Notes: generated from the letters alone by a model not told the origin. A stretch of 64,000 nucleotides of DNA from Streptomyces sp. DH12 (GCF_020873895.1 NZ_JAHWGT010000033.1:17595-81594), one strand, 5' to 3'; positions 9,042 to 18,022 are shown, counted from the first letter of the stretch. Made by a program: numbers and translations.

Positions 9042-9643
9042 CGGAGCTGAAGCCGGCCCTGGAGGCCGTCCTCATGGTCGTGGACGAGCCCGCGACCGAG
9101 GAGCACCTGGCGAAGGTGCTCGACCGCCCGCGCCGCGAGGTCGCCGACGCGCTGCGCGAGCTGGCCGACGAGTACGACGTGCAGCGGCGCGGCTTCGAGC
9201 TGCGGCTCGTCGCCGGCGGGTGGCGGTACTACACCCGGCCCGAGTACGCGGACGCCGTCGAGAGCTTCGTCCTCGACGGGCAGCAGGCCCGGCTCACCCA
9301 GGCCGCGCTGGAGACCCTGGCGGTCGTCGCCTACCGCCAGCCGGTCAGCCGGTCGAGGGTCTCGGCGGTGCGCGGGGTGAACTGCGACGGCGTCATGCGG
9401 ACCCTCCTCCAGCGGGGCCTGGTCGAGGAGGCGGGCACGGAACCCGAAACAGGTGCGATCCTGTACAGGACGACGAACCACTTCCTGGAGCGGATGGGCC
9501 TGCGCGGCCTGGACGAGCTCCCCGAGCTCGCGCCCTTCCTCCCCGAGGCGGACGCGATCGAGGCGGAGACGCAGGAAGGGGTCCCGTCGTTCGATCCGGA
9601 CGCACCGGACTCCGAGCACGCAGACGACAAGACGGAACTTTGA
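9038..9643 (+). CDS. scpB: segregation and condensation protein B
   Basis: Winged-helix partner of ScpA. 201 residues with ALEAVLMVVDEPA, the LVAGGWRYYTRPEY segment, ALETLAVVAYRQPVSRSRV and the typical RTLLQRGLVEEAG. The GTG at 9038 overlaps the scpA stop by 4 nt (GTGA). The stop in turn overlaps the rluB ATG (TGATG), so the three genes are translationally coupled. Confidence 0.95.
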   Translation: MTELKPALEAVLMVVDEPATEEHLAKVLDRPRREVADALRELADEYDVQRRGFELRLVAGGWRYYTRPEYADAVESFVLDGQQARLTQAALETLAVVAYRQPVSRSRVSAVRGVNCDGVMRTLLQRGLVEEAGTEPETGAILYRTTNHFLERMGLRGLDELPELAPFLPEADAIEAETQEGVPSFDPDAPDSEHADDKTEL

Positions 9644-10857
9644 TGCGAAGCAGCAGCGGCAGGAACAGCAGCGGAAACAACGGCGGGAGCCGTGGTGGCA
9701 ACAGCGGCGGCCGCGGCAGCAGCGGCGGTCGCGGCGCCACCGGCGGTGGCGGCGGTGGCCGTCCCGGTGGCGGTGGCCGCGGCGGCAGTGGCGGTGGCGG
9801 CGGCCGTGGTGCCACTGGTGGCGGTGGCGGCTACCGGGGTGCCGGCGGCGGCCGTGACGACCGGTCCAGGGGTGCCGCGGGCAACCCCCGCCGCCCCCGC
9901 CCCGAGGAGCGCACCTACGAGGTCGGCGGCGGTCCCGCCGACGGCGGCCCCAAGCGCGGACGCGGCGCGGCGGCCCGAGGCGGCGCCAAGGGCGGCCCGC
10001 GCCAGTCGCCGCAGCGCGGCGGCGGCCGCACCGTGCCGGCGCGCCCGCGCGAGCTGGACGCGCGGATCGAGGAGCGCAACCGCGAGCGGTACGCGAACAA
10101 GCCCGAGATCAAGACGCCCAAGACGTTCGGCGACGAGGAGGGGGAGCGCCTGCAGAAGGTGCTCGCCCGCGCCGGCGTGGGTTCGCGGCGGGCCTGCGAG
10201 GAGCTGATCGACGCCGGCCGTGTCGAGGTCAACGGCCGGATCGTCATCGAGCAGGGCACGCGCGTCGACCCGGAGAAGGACGAGATCAAGGTCGACGGCC
10301 TCACGGTCGCCACCCAGTCGTACCTGTTCTTCGCGCTGAACAAGCCCGCCGGTGTCGTCTCCACGATGGAGGACCCCGACGGGCGCCAGTGCCTCGGCGA
10401 CTACGTCACCAACCGCGAGACGCGCCTCTTCCACGTCGGGCGGCTCGACACAGAGACCGAGGGCATCATCCTGCTCACCAACCACGGTGAGCTGGCCCAC
10501 CGCCTCACGCACCCGAAGTACGGCGTGAAGAAGACGTACCTGGCCGCCATCACCGGCCCCCTCCCGCGCGACGTGGGCAAGCGGCTCAAGGACGGCATCC
10601 AGCTGGAGGACGGCTACGCCCGCGCCGACCACTTCCGGGTCGTCGAGCAGACCGGCAAGAACTACCTGGTCGAGGTGGTGCTGCACGAGGGCCGCAAGCA
10701 CATCGTGCGCCGCATGCTCGCCGAGGCGGGCTTCCCGGTCGAGAAGCTGGTGCGGACCGCGTTCGGACCGATCCAGCTCGGCGACCAGAAGTCGGGATGG
10801 CTGCGCCGTCTGACCAACACCGAGGTCGGCATGCTCATGAAGGAGGTCGGCCTCTGA
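9643..10857 (+). CDS. rluB: 23S rRNA pseudouridine synthase, RluB/RsuA family
   Basis: Isomerises a uridine of 23S rRNA (U2605 in the RluB family). 404 residues. About 140 N-terminal residues are a Gly/Arg/Ser-rich RGG-like extension, probably RNA-binding and disordered. An S4 domain follows (LQKVLARAGVGSRRACEELI), then the synthase domain with the catalytic Asp in GRLDTETEG and the HIVRRML motif. Last gene of the scp operon; a strong terminator follows. Confidence 0.94.
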   Translation: MRSSSGRNSSGNNGGSRGGNSGGRGSSGGRGATGGGGGGRPGGGGRGGSGGGGGRGATGGGGGYRGAGGGRDDRSRGAAGNPRRPRPEERTYEVGGGPADGGPKRGRGAAARGGAKGGPRQSPQRGGGRTVPARPRELDARIEERNRERYANKPEIKTPKTFGDEEGERLQKVLARAGVGSRRACEELIDAGRVEVNGRIVIEQGTRVDPEKDEIKVDGLTVATQSYLFFALNKPAGVVSTMEDPDGRQCLGDYVTNRETRLFHVGRLDTETEGIILLTNHGELAHRLTHPKYGVKKTYLAAITGPLPRDVGKRLKDGIQLEDGYARADHFRVVEQTGKNYLVEVVLHEGRKHIVRRMLAEAGFPVEKLVRTAFGPIQLGDQKSGWLRRLTNTEVGMLMKEVGL

Positions 10858-10901
10858 TCCGGTGGCGCCGAGCCACCCGACCCTGCGGTCCACCACCAGT
10901 C

Positions 10902-10930
10902 GAAGCCCGCGGCCCCCGGCCGCGGGCTTC
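10902..10930 (+). terminator. terminator of the parA-like/scp/rluB operon
   Basis: A perfect 12-bp stem (10902-10913 with 10919-10930) closes a 5-nt loop, 44 nt after the rluB stop. Confidence 0.85.
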
Positions 10931-10977
10931 CGCGTTCCCGGTGCGAGCCGCTGGTGGACCACGGGCCGCCGAACCGC

Positions 10978-11019
10978 TTGTGGGCCGCACGCTTCCCGCT
11001 TTATAGTCATGGTGACCAT
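10978..11019 (+). promoter_or_regulatory. promoter with overlapping palindromic operator for the NUDIX regulator operon
   Basis: TTGTGG (10978-10983) and TATAGT (11002-11007) have an 18-bp spacer. The palindrome ATGGT-G-ACCAT (11009-11019) covers the expected transcription start. This fits autoregulation by the NrtR-like protein encoded just downstream. Confidence 0.6.
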
Positions 11020-11032
11020 TAAAGGGGTTCCG

Positions 11033-11815
11033 GTGAGGGTGGCGGAGCCCCCGCCCGCGCACCCACCCGTCCGGAGCGAGATGCAGGCCCAGCGGCCCGA
11101 GGGGTACGACCCGCGCGCCTTCCCGCCGTTCGCCGTCACCGTCGACCTCGCCGTCTTCACCGTCCGTCAGGAGCGCCTCCAGGTCCTGCTCGTCCGGCGC
11201 GGACAGGAACCCCACGCGGGCCGCTGGGCCCTGCCCGGCGGGTTCGTCCTGCCCGACGAGTCCGCCGAGCGGGCCGCCCGGCGCGAACTCGCCGAGGAGA
11301 CCGGGCTGTCCGACGCCACCGCCGCCGGCCTCCACCTGGAGCAGCTGGCCACCTACAGCGACCCCGACCGCGACCCCCGGATGCGCGTCGTCTCCGTCGC
11401 GTACACCGCCCTCGTCCCCGACCTGCCCGAACCCCGCGGCGGCGGCGACGCCGCCCACGCCCGGTGGCTACCCCACGGCGCGCACGGGCCCCTCGCCTTC
11501 GACCACGACACGATCCTCGCCGACGCCCACCGGCGCGTCGGCGCCAAGCTGGAGTACACCTGCCTCGCCACCGCCTTCTGCCCGCCCGAGTTCACCCTCG
11601 GCGAGCTGCGGCAGGTGTACGAGACGGTCTGGGGCGTCACGCTCGACCGCCCCAACTTCCGGCGCAAGGTCCTCGCCACCCCCGGCTTCGTCCGGGCCGT
11701 GGACGGACCGCCTCGCCTCACCGGCGGACGGGGGAAACCGGCCGCCCTCTACCGGGCGGGGCCGGCCACCGCGCTGCACCCGCCACTGCTGCGACCCGAA
11801 GGACGGACCGGATGA
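11033..11815 (+). CDS. NrtR-like NUDIX-domain transcriptional regulator
   Basis: 260 residues. The N-terminal NUDIX domain has an intact box: GGFVLPDESAERAARREL, then AEETGL. A C-terminal winged helix follows (FTLGELRQVYETVWG, PNFRRKVLATPGF). NrtR family members sense ADP-ribose or related nucleotides and repress NAD-metabolism or ADP-ribose genes. Because the box is intact it may also hydrolyse its ligand. GTG 11033 has AAAGGGG (11021-11027) at good spacing; upstream ATG/GTG codons at 11009/11012 lie inside the operator and lack a ribosome site. Its stop overlaps the next ATG (ATGA). Confidence 0.85.
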   Translation: MRVAEPPPAHPPVRSEMQAQRPEGYDPRAFPPFAVTVDLAVFTVRQERLQVLLVRRGQEPHAGRWALPGGFVLPDESAERAARRELAEETGLSDATAAGLHLEQLATYSDPDRDPRMRVVSVAYTALVPDLPEPRGGGDAAHARWLPHGAHGPLAFDHDTILADAHRRVGAKLEYTCLATAFCPPEFTLGELRQVYETVWGVTLDRPNFRRKVLATPGFVRAVDGPPRLTGGRGKPAALYRAGPATALHPPLLRPEGRTG

Positions 11816-12834
11816 CCACCCCGACGACCCGCACCAAGCAGGCTGCCACCGGCTCGCTGATCGGGCTCGCGCTCGGAGACGCGCTGGGCTTCCCCACCGA
11901 GTTCGACGACGTCCCCTCGATCCTCGCCAAGTGCGGCCCCTGGCGGGAGACGGCCCTGCCGACACCCGCGTTCATCACCGACGACACGCAGATGACCCTC
12001 GCCGTGGCCCGCGCCGCACGCACCGCCCTCGACCGCGGCGCGTTCGGCCCGCAGTCGCTGACCGGCCCGCTGCGCGAGGAGTTCGTCGCCTGGTACCACG
12101 CGCCGGACAACAACCGCGCGCCCGGCCGCACCTGCCTGGTCGCCTGCGAACTGCTCGACGGGGACCGGCCCTGGCAGGAGGCGAGCCGGATCGACTCCAA
12201 GGGCTGCGGTGCCAACATGCGGGTCGCCCCGATCGGCCTCGTCCCCGGCCTCGGCGAGGAACAGCGCGCCGGAGCCGCCCAGCTCCAGGCCGCCCTCACC
12301 CACGGCCACCCCACCGCGCTCGCCGCCGCCGACCTCACCGCGCACGCCGTGCACCTGCTCGCCCGCGGCGCCGAACCCCTCGGCCTCGTCGGCCGGCTGC
12401 GCTCCTACGCGTACGACAACCGCTCCCGCTATCACCACCGGTGGCTCGGCGACCTGTGGACCCGGTCCCACGACCGGACGGCGCAGGCGTACGCCGAACG
12501 CGGCTGGGACGAGTGCCTGACCGCCCTGGCCCGGCTCGACACGGCGCTGCGCGACGCCAACCCCGAGACCGACCCCTGCCTGTACACCGGCGACGGGTGG
12601 ATCGCCGAGGAGGCGCTCACCACCGCCCTGCTGTGCTTCCTGCTCTTCCCCGAGGAGCCCCTCACCGCGCTGCGCCGGGCCGCCTGCACCCGGGGCGACT
12701 CCGACTCCCTAGCCTGCCTGGCGGGCGCCTTCGCCGGCGCGCACCTGGGCGCCGGGGCGTGGCCGGGGGAGTGGGCCGACCGGATCGAGCACGGAAGTGA
12801 ACTGCTCACCCTGGGCACTCTCTGGGACGCTTAG
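11812..12834 (+). CDS. ADP-ribosylglycohydrolase (DraG/ARH family)
   Basis: Removes ADP-ribose from a modified macromolecule, or hydrolyses an ADP-ribose derivative, with two Mg ions. 340 residues, the usual length. Metal ligands are visible in GLALGDALGFPTEF near the N-terminus, TDDTQMT near residue 60 and GDSDSLACLAG near the C-terminus. The 4-nt overlap with the NUDIX regulator shows co-translation. The substrate (protein, RNA end or ADP-ribose phosphate) cannot be read from sequence. Confidence 0.9.
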   Translation: MTTPTTRTKQAATGSLIGLALGDALGFPTEFDDVPSILAKCGPWRETALPTPAFITDDTQMTLAVARAARTALDRGAFGPQSLTGPLREEFVAWYHAPDNNRAPGRTCLVACELLDGDRPWQEASRIDSKGCGANMRVAPIGLVPGLGEEQRAGAAQLQAALTHGHPTALAAADLTAHAVHLLARGAEPLGLVGRLRSYAYDNRSRYHHRWLGDLWTRSHDRTAQAYAERGWDECLTALARLDTALRDANPETDPCLYTGDGWIAEEALTTALLCFLLFPEEPLTALRRAACTRGDSDSLACLAGAFAGAHLGAGAWPGEWADRIEHGSELLTLGTLWDA

Positions 12835-12837
12835 GCC

Positions 12838-13608
12838 ATGACCGATCTCCTGCAACTCCCCGACCTGGCCCCCGTCGTCGCCGAGCAGCCCGACCCGCTG
12901 CTCTTCGCCACCGTCTCCGGCGCGCACCTCTACGGATTCCCGTCCCGCGACTCGGACGTGGACCTGCGGGGCGTGCACCTGCTGCCGGTGGACGCGCTGA
13001 TCGGACTGCGCGAGCCGGAGGAGACCCGCTCCAGGGCCTGGGAGCGGGACGGCGTGGAGATGGACCTCGTCACGCACGACCTGCGCAAGTTCGTCCGGCT
13101 GATGCTGCGCCGCAACGGCTACGTACTCGAACAGCTCCTGTCGCCGCTCGTGGTGCACACCACCGCGCTGCACGCCGAACTCGCCGCCCTCGCGCCCGAC
13201 GTGGTCACCACCCACCACGCCCACCACTACCGGGGCTTCGCCTGCACCCAGTGGCGGCTGTTCGAGAAGAACGCCGAACTGAAACCCCTGCTGTACACCT
13301 TCCGCACCCTCCTCACCGGCATCCATCTGATGCGCTCCGGCGAGGTCGTGGCGCACCTGCCCACGCTCCTCGACACGGTGGGGGAGGCCCCCGCGTACCT
13401 CCCGGAGCTGATCGCCGCCAAGGCGGAGGCCGAGCACGGGCCGGCGGCCGGCGTCGGCCAGGACCGCCTCGCCGAGGACGTCGAGGCGCTCCACGGCGCC
13501 CTCGACGCCGCGCAGCAGGCGTCGCGGCTACCGGACTCCGCGGCCGGGGCCCACGACGCGCTGCACGCCCTCGTCGTGCGGGCCCGCCTCCACGGCCCGC
13601 AGGGCTGA
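12838..13608 (+). CDS. RlaP-type nucleotidyltransferase (first copy)
   Basis: 256 residues of the DNA polymerase beta-like nucleotidyltransferase fold, PF10127/RlaP type. The active-site segment is SGAHLYGFPSRDSDVDLRG with the paired acids in DSDVD; the usual GS is SG. Later segments FRTLLTGIHLMRSGE and the region of LPELIAAKAEAEHG fit the helical C-terminal half. It starts 3 nt after the glycohydrolase stop and is the last gene of the operon. It overlaps the convergent second copy by 81 bp. Family members are linked to predicted RNA repair, but the reaction is unproven. Confidence 0.8.
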   Translation: MTDLLQLPDLAPVVAEQPDPLLFATVSGAHLYGFPSRDSDVDLRGVHLLPVDALIGLREPEETRSRAWERDGVEMDLVTHDLRKFVRLMLRRNGYVLEQLLSPLVVHTTALHAELAALAPDVVTTHHAHHYRGFACTQWRLFEKNAELKPLLYTFRTLLTGIHLMRSGEVVAHLPTLLDTVGEAPAYLPELIAAKAEAEHGPAAGVGQDRLAEDVEALHGALDAAQQASRLPDSAAGAHDALHALVVRARLHGPQG

Positions 13609-14298
13609 GCGCAGCCTCACCCGGTACAGGAAGTCCTCCACCCGGGCCCGGTCCGGCTCGGGCGGGAGGGGCGACGACGGGAGCGCGGCGTCCGCCTCGC
13701 TCCCGAGGCGGGTCATCCACGACTCCACCTCCGGCCAGGGGACCTCGCCGCGCTTCACCGCGAGGAGCCGCTCGCGCAGGTCCCCGGCGTCCACGGTGAG
13801 TTCACCGGTGCGCAGCAGGTCGCGGCAGCTGCCCAGCAGCCGCACGAGGTGCATGGCGTGCTTCCAGCGGGGCGCGCCGTGCTGCCGGACGTCCGCCTCG
13901 ATCTTGCGGCGCTGGGCCAGCGCGTACCGGGTGAAGCTGTCGTACGCCCGCCGGGAGAGAAAGGCGCCGCGCAGCGCCAGCAGTTCCCGGCCCGTGTCGT
14001 CGACGTACTCGACGAGGGGCGAGTGCAGGCACTCCAGGACGTTGGGGTTGCTGCGCAGGGCGAGCTCGCAGAACCGCTCCACCTCCCAGCTGAACTGCTC
14101 CGGCGCCGGGCCGTCGACGTGGGTGGGCGGCTTGTCCAGGCGCCACTGGAGCGGCGTCGGCGCCACGAACACGCCGCGGCGGTCGGTGTCGCTCCGCGCG
14201 GTGGCCAGGCCGAAGGCCCGGGACCCCATGACGCAGGAGTAGACGGTGTGGTCGCGTACCAGCTCTTCCGGCGTGACGGGCTGCCCAGACATGGCCAC
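13528..14298 (-). CDS. RlaP-type nucleotidyltransferase (second copy)
   Basis: 256 residues with a canonical motif MGSRAFGLATARSDTDRRG near residue 24 (GSR, then SDTD). Then follow CELALRSNPNVLECLHSPL, the RKIEADVRQHG segment and HAMHLVRLLGSCRDLLRTGE, which matches LLTGIHLMRSGE in the first copy. The two are diverged paralogues encoded convergently with overlapping 3' ends. Start is GTG 14298 or ATG 14292. Confidence 0.8.
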   Translation of the reverse strand: MAMSGQPVTPEELVRDHTVYSCVMGSRAFGLATARSDTDRRGVFVAPTPLQWRLDKPPTHVDGPAPEQFSWEVERFCELALRSNPNVLECLHSPLVEYVDDTGRELLALRGAFLSRRAYDSFTRYALAQRRKIEADVRQHGAPRWKHAMHLVRLLGSCRDLLRTGELTVDAGDLRERLLAVKRGEVPWPEVESWMTRLGSEADAALPSSPLPPEPDRARVEDFLYRVRLRSALRAVEAGPHDEGVQRVVGPGRGVR

Positions 14299-14392
14299 GA
14301 CCCTACGGGGTCCCCGCCGCCCGGAGACCCCCGCCCGGGGGTCCGCCCGGAGGCCCCCGCCCCGGGTCGGGCCAGTCGGCCCCCGCCCCGGG

Positions 14393-14806
14393 TCAGGCCA
14401 GCCGGATCTCGCCCCCGGCCACGGTGATCCGGCGGGCCGGCAGCGGCCGGGTCGCCGGGCCGGAGGCGACGGACCCGTCGGTGACGCGGAACCGGCCTGC
14501 GTGGCACGGGCAGACGATCAGCCCGTCGGCCACGGACCCGACCGTGCAGCCCTGGTGGGTGCAGACCGCGGAGAAGGCCCGGAACTCGCCCTCGACCGGC
14601 TGGGTCACGACGACCTTCTCGGCCGCGACGACGGTGCCGCCGCCGACCGGGACGTCGGCGGCCGAGGCGACCACCTTCCCGGCCGGCCCGCCGTCGTCGC
14701 CGCACGCCGGGACGAGGGCGGCGGTGGCCGCGGTGAGCGTGCCGGTGAGGACGGTACGGCGGCGGGGCGCGGCCGGCCGCGCCGACTCGGGAGGAGAGGG
14801 GTGCAT
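14393..14806 (-). CDS. exported Rieske [2Fe-2S] lipoprotein
   Basis: 137 residues. The N-terminus carries a twin-arginine-like RRR and a hydrophobic run ending in the lipobox LVPAC, so the protein is probably folded with its cluster, exported by Tat and lipidated. Cluster ligands are CTHQGC and CPCHAGRF. The size suits a small soluble ferredoxin-like Rieske protein, not a cytochrome bc1 subunit. ATG with AGGA 7 nt upstream. The electron partner is unknown. Confidence 0.88.
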   Translation of the reverse strand: MHPSPPESARPAAPRRRTVLTGTLTAATAALVPACGDDGGPAGKVVASAADVPVGGGTVVAAEKVVVTQPVEGEFRAFSAVCTHQGCTVGSVADGLIVCPCHAGRFRVTDGSVASGPATRPLPARRITVAGGEIRLA

Positions 14807-14865
14807 GCGGACATCCTGGGACGTGTCATCCCCGACCGGTGGCCGACACCCCCGAGCGGCGCTTC

Positions 14866-15207
14866 TCAAGCCCGGGCAACGAGCTCCAGCGCCGCCCCGT
14901 CCGGGCCCCGCCGCACCTCCAGGACGGCCGTGACGGCCGCCCGCTCCAGCGGCCCGTACACGTGGGGGAAGACCCCCGCCCCCGACCGCTCCCAGCGGAC
15001 CTCGGCGGTCAGCCGCCCCTCGTCGACCACCAGCGCCAGCAGCGTGCCCGGCACGTCCCGGTAGTGCGCGCCGGCGACGGCCAGCGCCCCGGCCGCGTCG
15101 GCGGAGCAGTGCACGAAGCCCTCCCGCGCGAGGGAGGCGGGACGGTACGGGCGGTCCGGGCCGGTGGCCCACTCCGCGAGGGGCACGACGTGGAAGAGCA
15201 TGCGCAC
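14866..15207 (-). CDS. DUF952 family protein
   Basis: 113 residues, the full DUF952 length, with LFHVVPLAEW, EGFVHCSADAA and LVVDEGRL. The family has an ADP-ribosyltransferase-like fold by structural analogy; its function is unknown. Start GTG 15207 or ATG 15201. It ends 59 bp before the start of the Rieske gene on the same strand, so the two may be cotranscribed. Confidence 0.8.
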   Translation of the reverse strand: MRMLFHVVPLAEWATGPDRPYRPASLAREGFVHCSADAAGALAVAGAHYRDVPGTLLALVVDEGRLTAEVRWERSGAGVFPHVYGPLERAAVTAVLEVRRGPDGAALELVARA

Positions 15208-15348
15208 CAGTCTCGCCCCTCGACGGCCCCGGCGGCGCCGGACGACCTTGACTAGGCTGAACGCGCGGCCGCCCCGCGCCCGCGCCCCGCGTCACCCGCC
15301 TCCAGCCCGTCACCCGCCCCCACTCCTCCGCCCCAAGGACACCGCCCA

Positions 15349-16434
15349 GTGAGAACCGCAGTCGTCATCGGAACCGGGCTGATCGGCACCTCGGTCGCCC
15401 TCGCCCTCACCGACCGGGGCGTGACCGTCCACCTCGTCGACCACGACCCGTCCCGGGCCCGTACCGCCGCCGCCCGCGGGGCGGGCACGGAAGCCCCGCC
15501 CGAGGGCCCCGTGGACCTCGCCGTGGTGGCCGTGCCGCCCGCCCACGTGGCCGGCACCCTCGCCGACGCCATGCGCGCCGGCACGGCCCGCGGCTACCTC
15601 GACGTGGCCAGCGTCAAGGGCGGCCCACTGCGCGAGCTGGCGGCCCTCGGCGCCGACCTGTCCGCCTACATCGGCACGCACCCGATGTCCGGCAAGGAGC
15701 AGTCCGGTCCGCTGGCCGGCAGCGGCGACCTCTTCGAGGGCCGCCCCTGGGTCCTCACCCCCACCCGGGACACCGCCACCGAGGTGCTCAACCTCGCCCT
15801 GGAGCTGGTCGCGCTCTGCCGGGCCGTCCCGGTCGTCATGGACGCCGACGCCCACGACCGGGCCGTCGCCCTGGTGTCGCACACGCCGCAGCTGGTCTCG
15901 TCGATGGTCGCCGCCCGACTGGAGGAGGCCGAGGAGACGGCCGTGCGCCTCTGCGGGCAGGGCATCCGCGACGTCACCCGCATCGCGGGGTCCGACCCGC
16001 GCATGTGGGTCGACATCCTCTCGGCCAACCCCGGCCCCGTCGCCGACGTGCTCGCGGCGCTCGCCGCCGACCTGGACGGGACCGTCCGCGCGCTGCGCGC
16101 CCTGCAGTCCCCGGACGGCGACGAGCGCCGCAAGGGCGTCACCGGTGTCGAGGACGTCCTGCGCCGGGGCAACACCGGCCGCGGCCGAGTCCCCGGCAAG
16201 CACGGCACCGCCCCCGCCGCGTACGAGACGGTCGCCGTCCTCATCAGCGACCAGCCCGGCGAGCTGGCCCGCATCTTCGCCGACGCAGGCAAGGCCGGCG
16301 TCAACGTCGAGGACGTCCGCATCGAGCACGCGACCGGGCAGCAGGCGGGTGTCGTGCAGCTGATGGTCGCCCCGTCCGCAGCGCCGCCGCTCGCGGCGGC
16401 GCTGCGGGAGCGCGGCTGGGCCCTGCGGCAGTGA
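15349..16434 (+). CDS. tyrA: prephenate dehydrogenase
   Basis: NAD(P)-dependent oxidative decarboxylation of prephenate to 4-hydroxyphenylpyruvate in tyrosine synthesis. 361 residues with the N-terminal VVIGTGLIGTS dinucleotide fold, GTHPMSGKEQSG (catalytic His), and a C-terminal ACT domain (VAVLISDQPGELARIFADAG) for likely feedback by tyrosine. The GTG start has AAGGA 9 nt upstream. Next gene is cmk, behind a large terminator. Confidence 0.94.
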   Translation: MRTAVVIGTGLIGTSVALALTDRGVTVHLVDHDPSRARTAAARGAGTEAPPEGPVDLAVVAVPPAHVAGTLADAMRAGTARGYLDVASVKGGPLRELAALGADLSAYIGTHPMSGKEQSGPLAGSGDLFEGRPWVLTPTRDTATEVLNLALELVALCRAVPVVMDADAHDRAVALVSHTPQLVSSMVAARLEEAEETAVRLCGQGIRDVTRIAGSDPRMWVDILSANPGPVADVLAALAADLDGTVRALRALQSPDGDERRKGVTGVEDVLRRGNTGRGRVPGKHGTAPAAYETVAVLISDQPGELARIFADAGKAGVNVEDVRIEHATGQQAGVVQLMVAPSAAPPLAAALRERGWALRQ

Positions 16435-16463
16435 CCCCCTGACCCCGGGCCGGAGGGCCCGGT

Positions 16464-16502
16464 GGCGGCCCGGGCCGGGAGGGGCCGCCGGCCCGGGCCG
16501 CC
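16464..16502 (+). terminator. terminator after tyrA
   Basis: A perfect 15-bp stem (16464-16478 with 16488-16502) closes a 9-nt loop. A second GC hairpin (about 16504-16530) follows. Together they fill most of the tyrA-cmk gap. Confidence 0.85.
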
Positions 16503-16635
16503 CGCGGGGCGCCGCCCCCGCGCGGGGGCGGCCGGCAGCGGGTGCGAGGAGTGGCGGGGACAGTCGGTAACCTTGTGGCGGGTCCTCGGCAACCGGCCGG
16601 CCCCGCTCCCCGTACGCAGGAAGGTGTCCGACACC

Positions 16636-17310
16636 GTGGAATCCGTGATCGTCGCCATCGACGGCCCCTCCGGCACGGGCAAGTCGAGCACCTCGAAGGC
16701 CGTCGCGGCCGCGCTCGGCCTCAGCTACCTGGACACCGGGGCCCAGTACCGGGCGATCACCTGGTGGATGATCTCCAACGGGATCGACGTGAACGACGCC
16801 GCCGCCGTGGCCGACGCCTCCGGCAAGCCGGTCATCGTCTCCGGTACGGACCCCTCGCAGCCGACCATCACCGTCGACGGCGTGGACGCCTCCGGCCCGA
16901 TCCGCACCCAGGAGGTCACCGCCGCGGTCAGCGCCGTCAGCGCCGTCCCCGAAGTGCGCTCCCGGATCACCGAGCTCCAGCGGTCCATCGCGGCCGCCGC
17001 CCCGCTCGGCATCGTCGTCGAGGGCCGCGACATCGGCACCACCGTCCTCCCCGACGCCGACCTGAAGGTCTTCCTCACCGCGTCCGCCGAGGCCCGCGCG
17101 GCCCGCCGCGCCGGCGAGCTGAAGGGCGCGGACGTCGCCGCGACCCGCGAGGCCCTCGTCAGGCGGGACGCCGCCGACTCCAGCCGCAAGACCTCCCCCC
17201 TCGCCAAGGCCGACGACGCCGTCGAGGTGGACACCACCGACCTGACGCTCCAGCAGGTCGTCGAGTGCGTCGTCACCCTCGTGGGCGAGCGGAGGGCGGC
17301 CGCCCAGTGA
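16636..17310 (+). CDS. cmk: cytidylate kinase
   Basis: Phosphorylates CMP and dCMP with ATP. 224 residues: P-loop [44 protein letters not shown], and [14 protein letters not shown] at the lid. GTG 16636 was chosen because AGGAAGG (16618-16624) sits 11 nt upstream and the protein then starts ME. GTG 16624 would overlap that ribosome site. The 4-nt GTGA overlap with the acyltransferase couples the pair; der follows. Confidence 0.95.
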   Translation: MESVIVAIDGPSGTGKSSTSKAVAAALGLSYLDTGAQYRAITWWMISNGIDVNDAAAVADASGKPVIVSGTDPSQPTITVDGVDASGPIRTQEVTAAVSAVSAVPEVRSRITELQRSIAAAAPLGIVVEGRDIGTTVLPDADLKVFLTASAEARAARRAGELKGADVAATREALVRRDAADSSRKTSPLAKADDAVEVDTTDLTLQQVVECVVTLVGERRAAAQ

Positions 17311-17963
17311 CCCCGTCGGCCAAGGGCGCCGCCGTCGGGCGGGGCATCGGCATCGGCCTGATGTACGGGCTGTGGAACCCCCGCGTACTGGGCGCCTGGC
17401 GCGTACCGGCCGCGGGCCCCGTCATCCTCGCCGTCAACCACGCCCACATCCTCGACGGCCCGATGCTCATGGGCACCGCCCCCCGACCCGTCCACTTCCT
17501 GATCAAGCAGGAGGCGTTCACCGGGCCGCTCGGCCCGTTCCTGGAGCGCATCGGGCAGCTGAAGGTGGACCGCTCGGCCGCCGACCGCACCGCCATCACC
17601 GGCGCCCTGGACGTCCTGGCCGCCGGCGGCGTCCTCGGCATCTTCCCGGAGGGCACCCGCGGCGAGGGCGACTTCGCCTCGCTGCGCGCCGGCCTCGCCT
17701 ACTTCGCCGTACGCTCCGGAGCGCCGATCGTCCCGGTCGCCGTCCTGGGCAGCAGCGAGCGGCGGGGACGCCTCGTCAAGGGGCTGCCCCCGCTGCGCAG
17801 CCGCGTCGACGTCGTCTTCGGCGACCCCTTCGACGCGGGCGACGGCAGCGGACGCCGCACCCGCCGGGCCCTGGACGAGGCCACCGTACGCATCCAGGAG
17901 CGGCTCACCGCGCACCTGGAAAACGCCAGGCGCCTCACGGGGCGACAAGCGACACTCGAGTAG
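17307..17963 (+). CDS. 1-acylglycerol-3-phosphate acyltransferase family protein
   Basis: PlsC-type acyltransferase, 218 residues. The catalytic motif is NHAHILDG, and [11 protein letters not shown] is the glycerophosphate-binding motif. [10 protein letters not shown] is also typical. It probably acts at the inner membrane face in phosphatidic acid synthesis or acyl remodelling. It sits between cmk and der in one apparent operon. Confidence 0.9.
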   Translation: MTPSAKGAAVGRGIGIGLMYGLWNPRVLGAWRVPAAGPVILAVNHAHILDGPMLMGTAPRPVHFLIKQEAFTGPLGPFLERIGQLKVDRSAADRTAITGALDVLAAGGVLGIFPEGTRGEGDFASLRAGLAYFAVRSGAPIVPVAVLGSSERRGRLVKGLPPLRSRVDVVFGDPFDAGDGSGRRTRRALDEATVRIQERLTAHLENARRLTGRQATLE

Positions 17964-18022
17964 TGAGCCGGAGGCTCCGCCTCCCCTCACCGACCACCAC
18001 GAACGCACGAGGAACGGACTTC

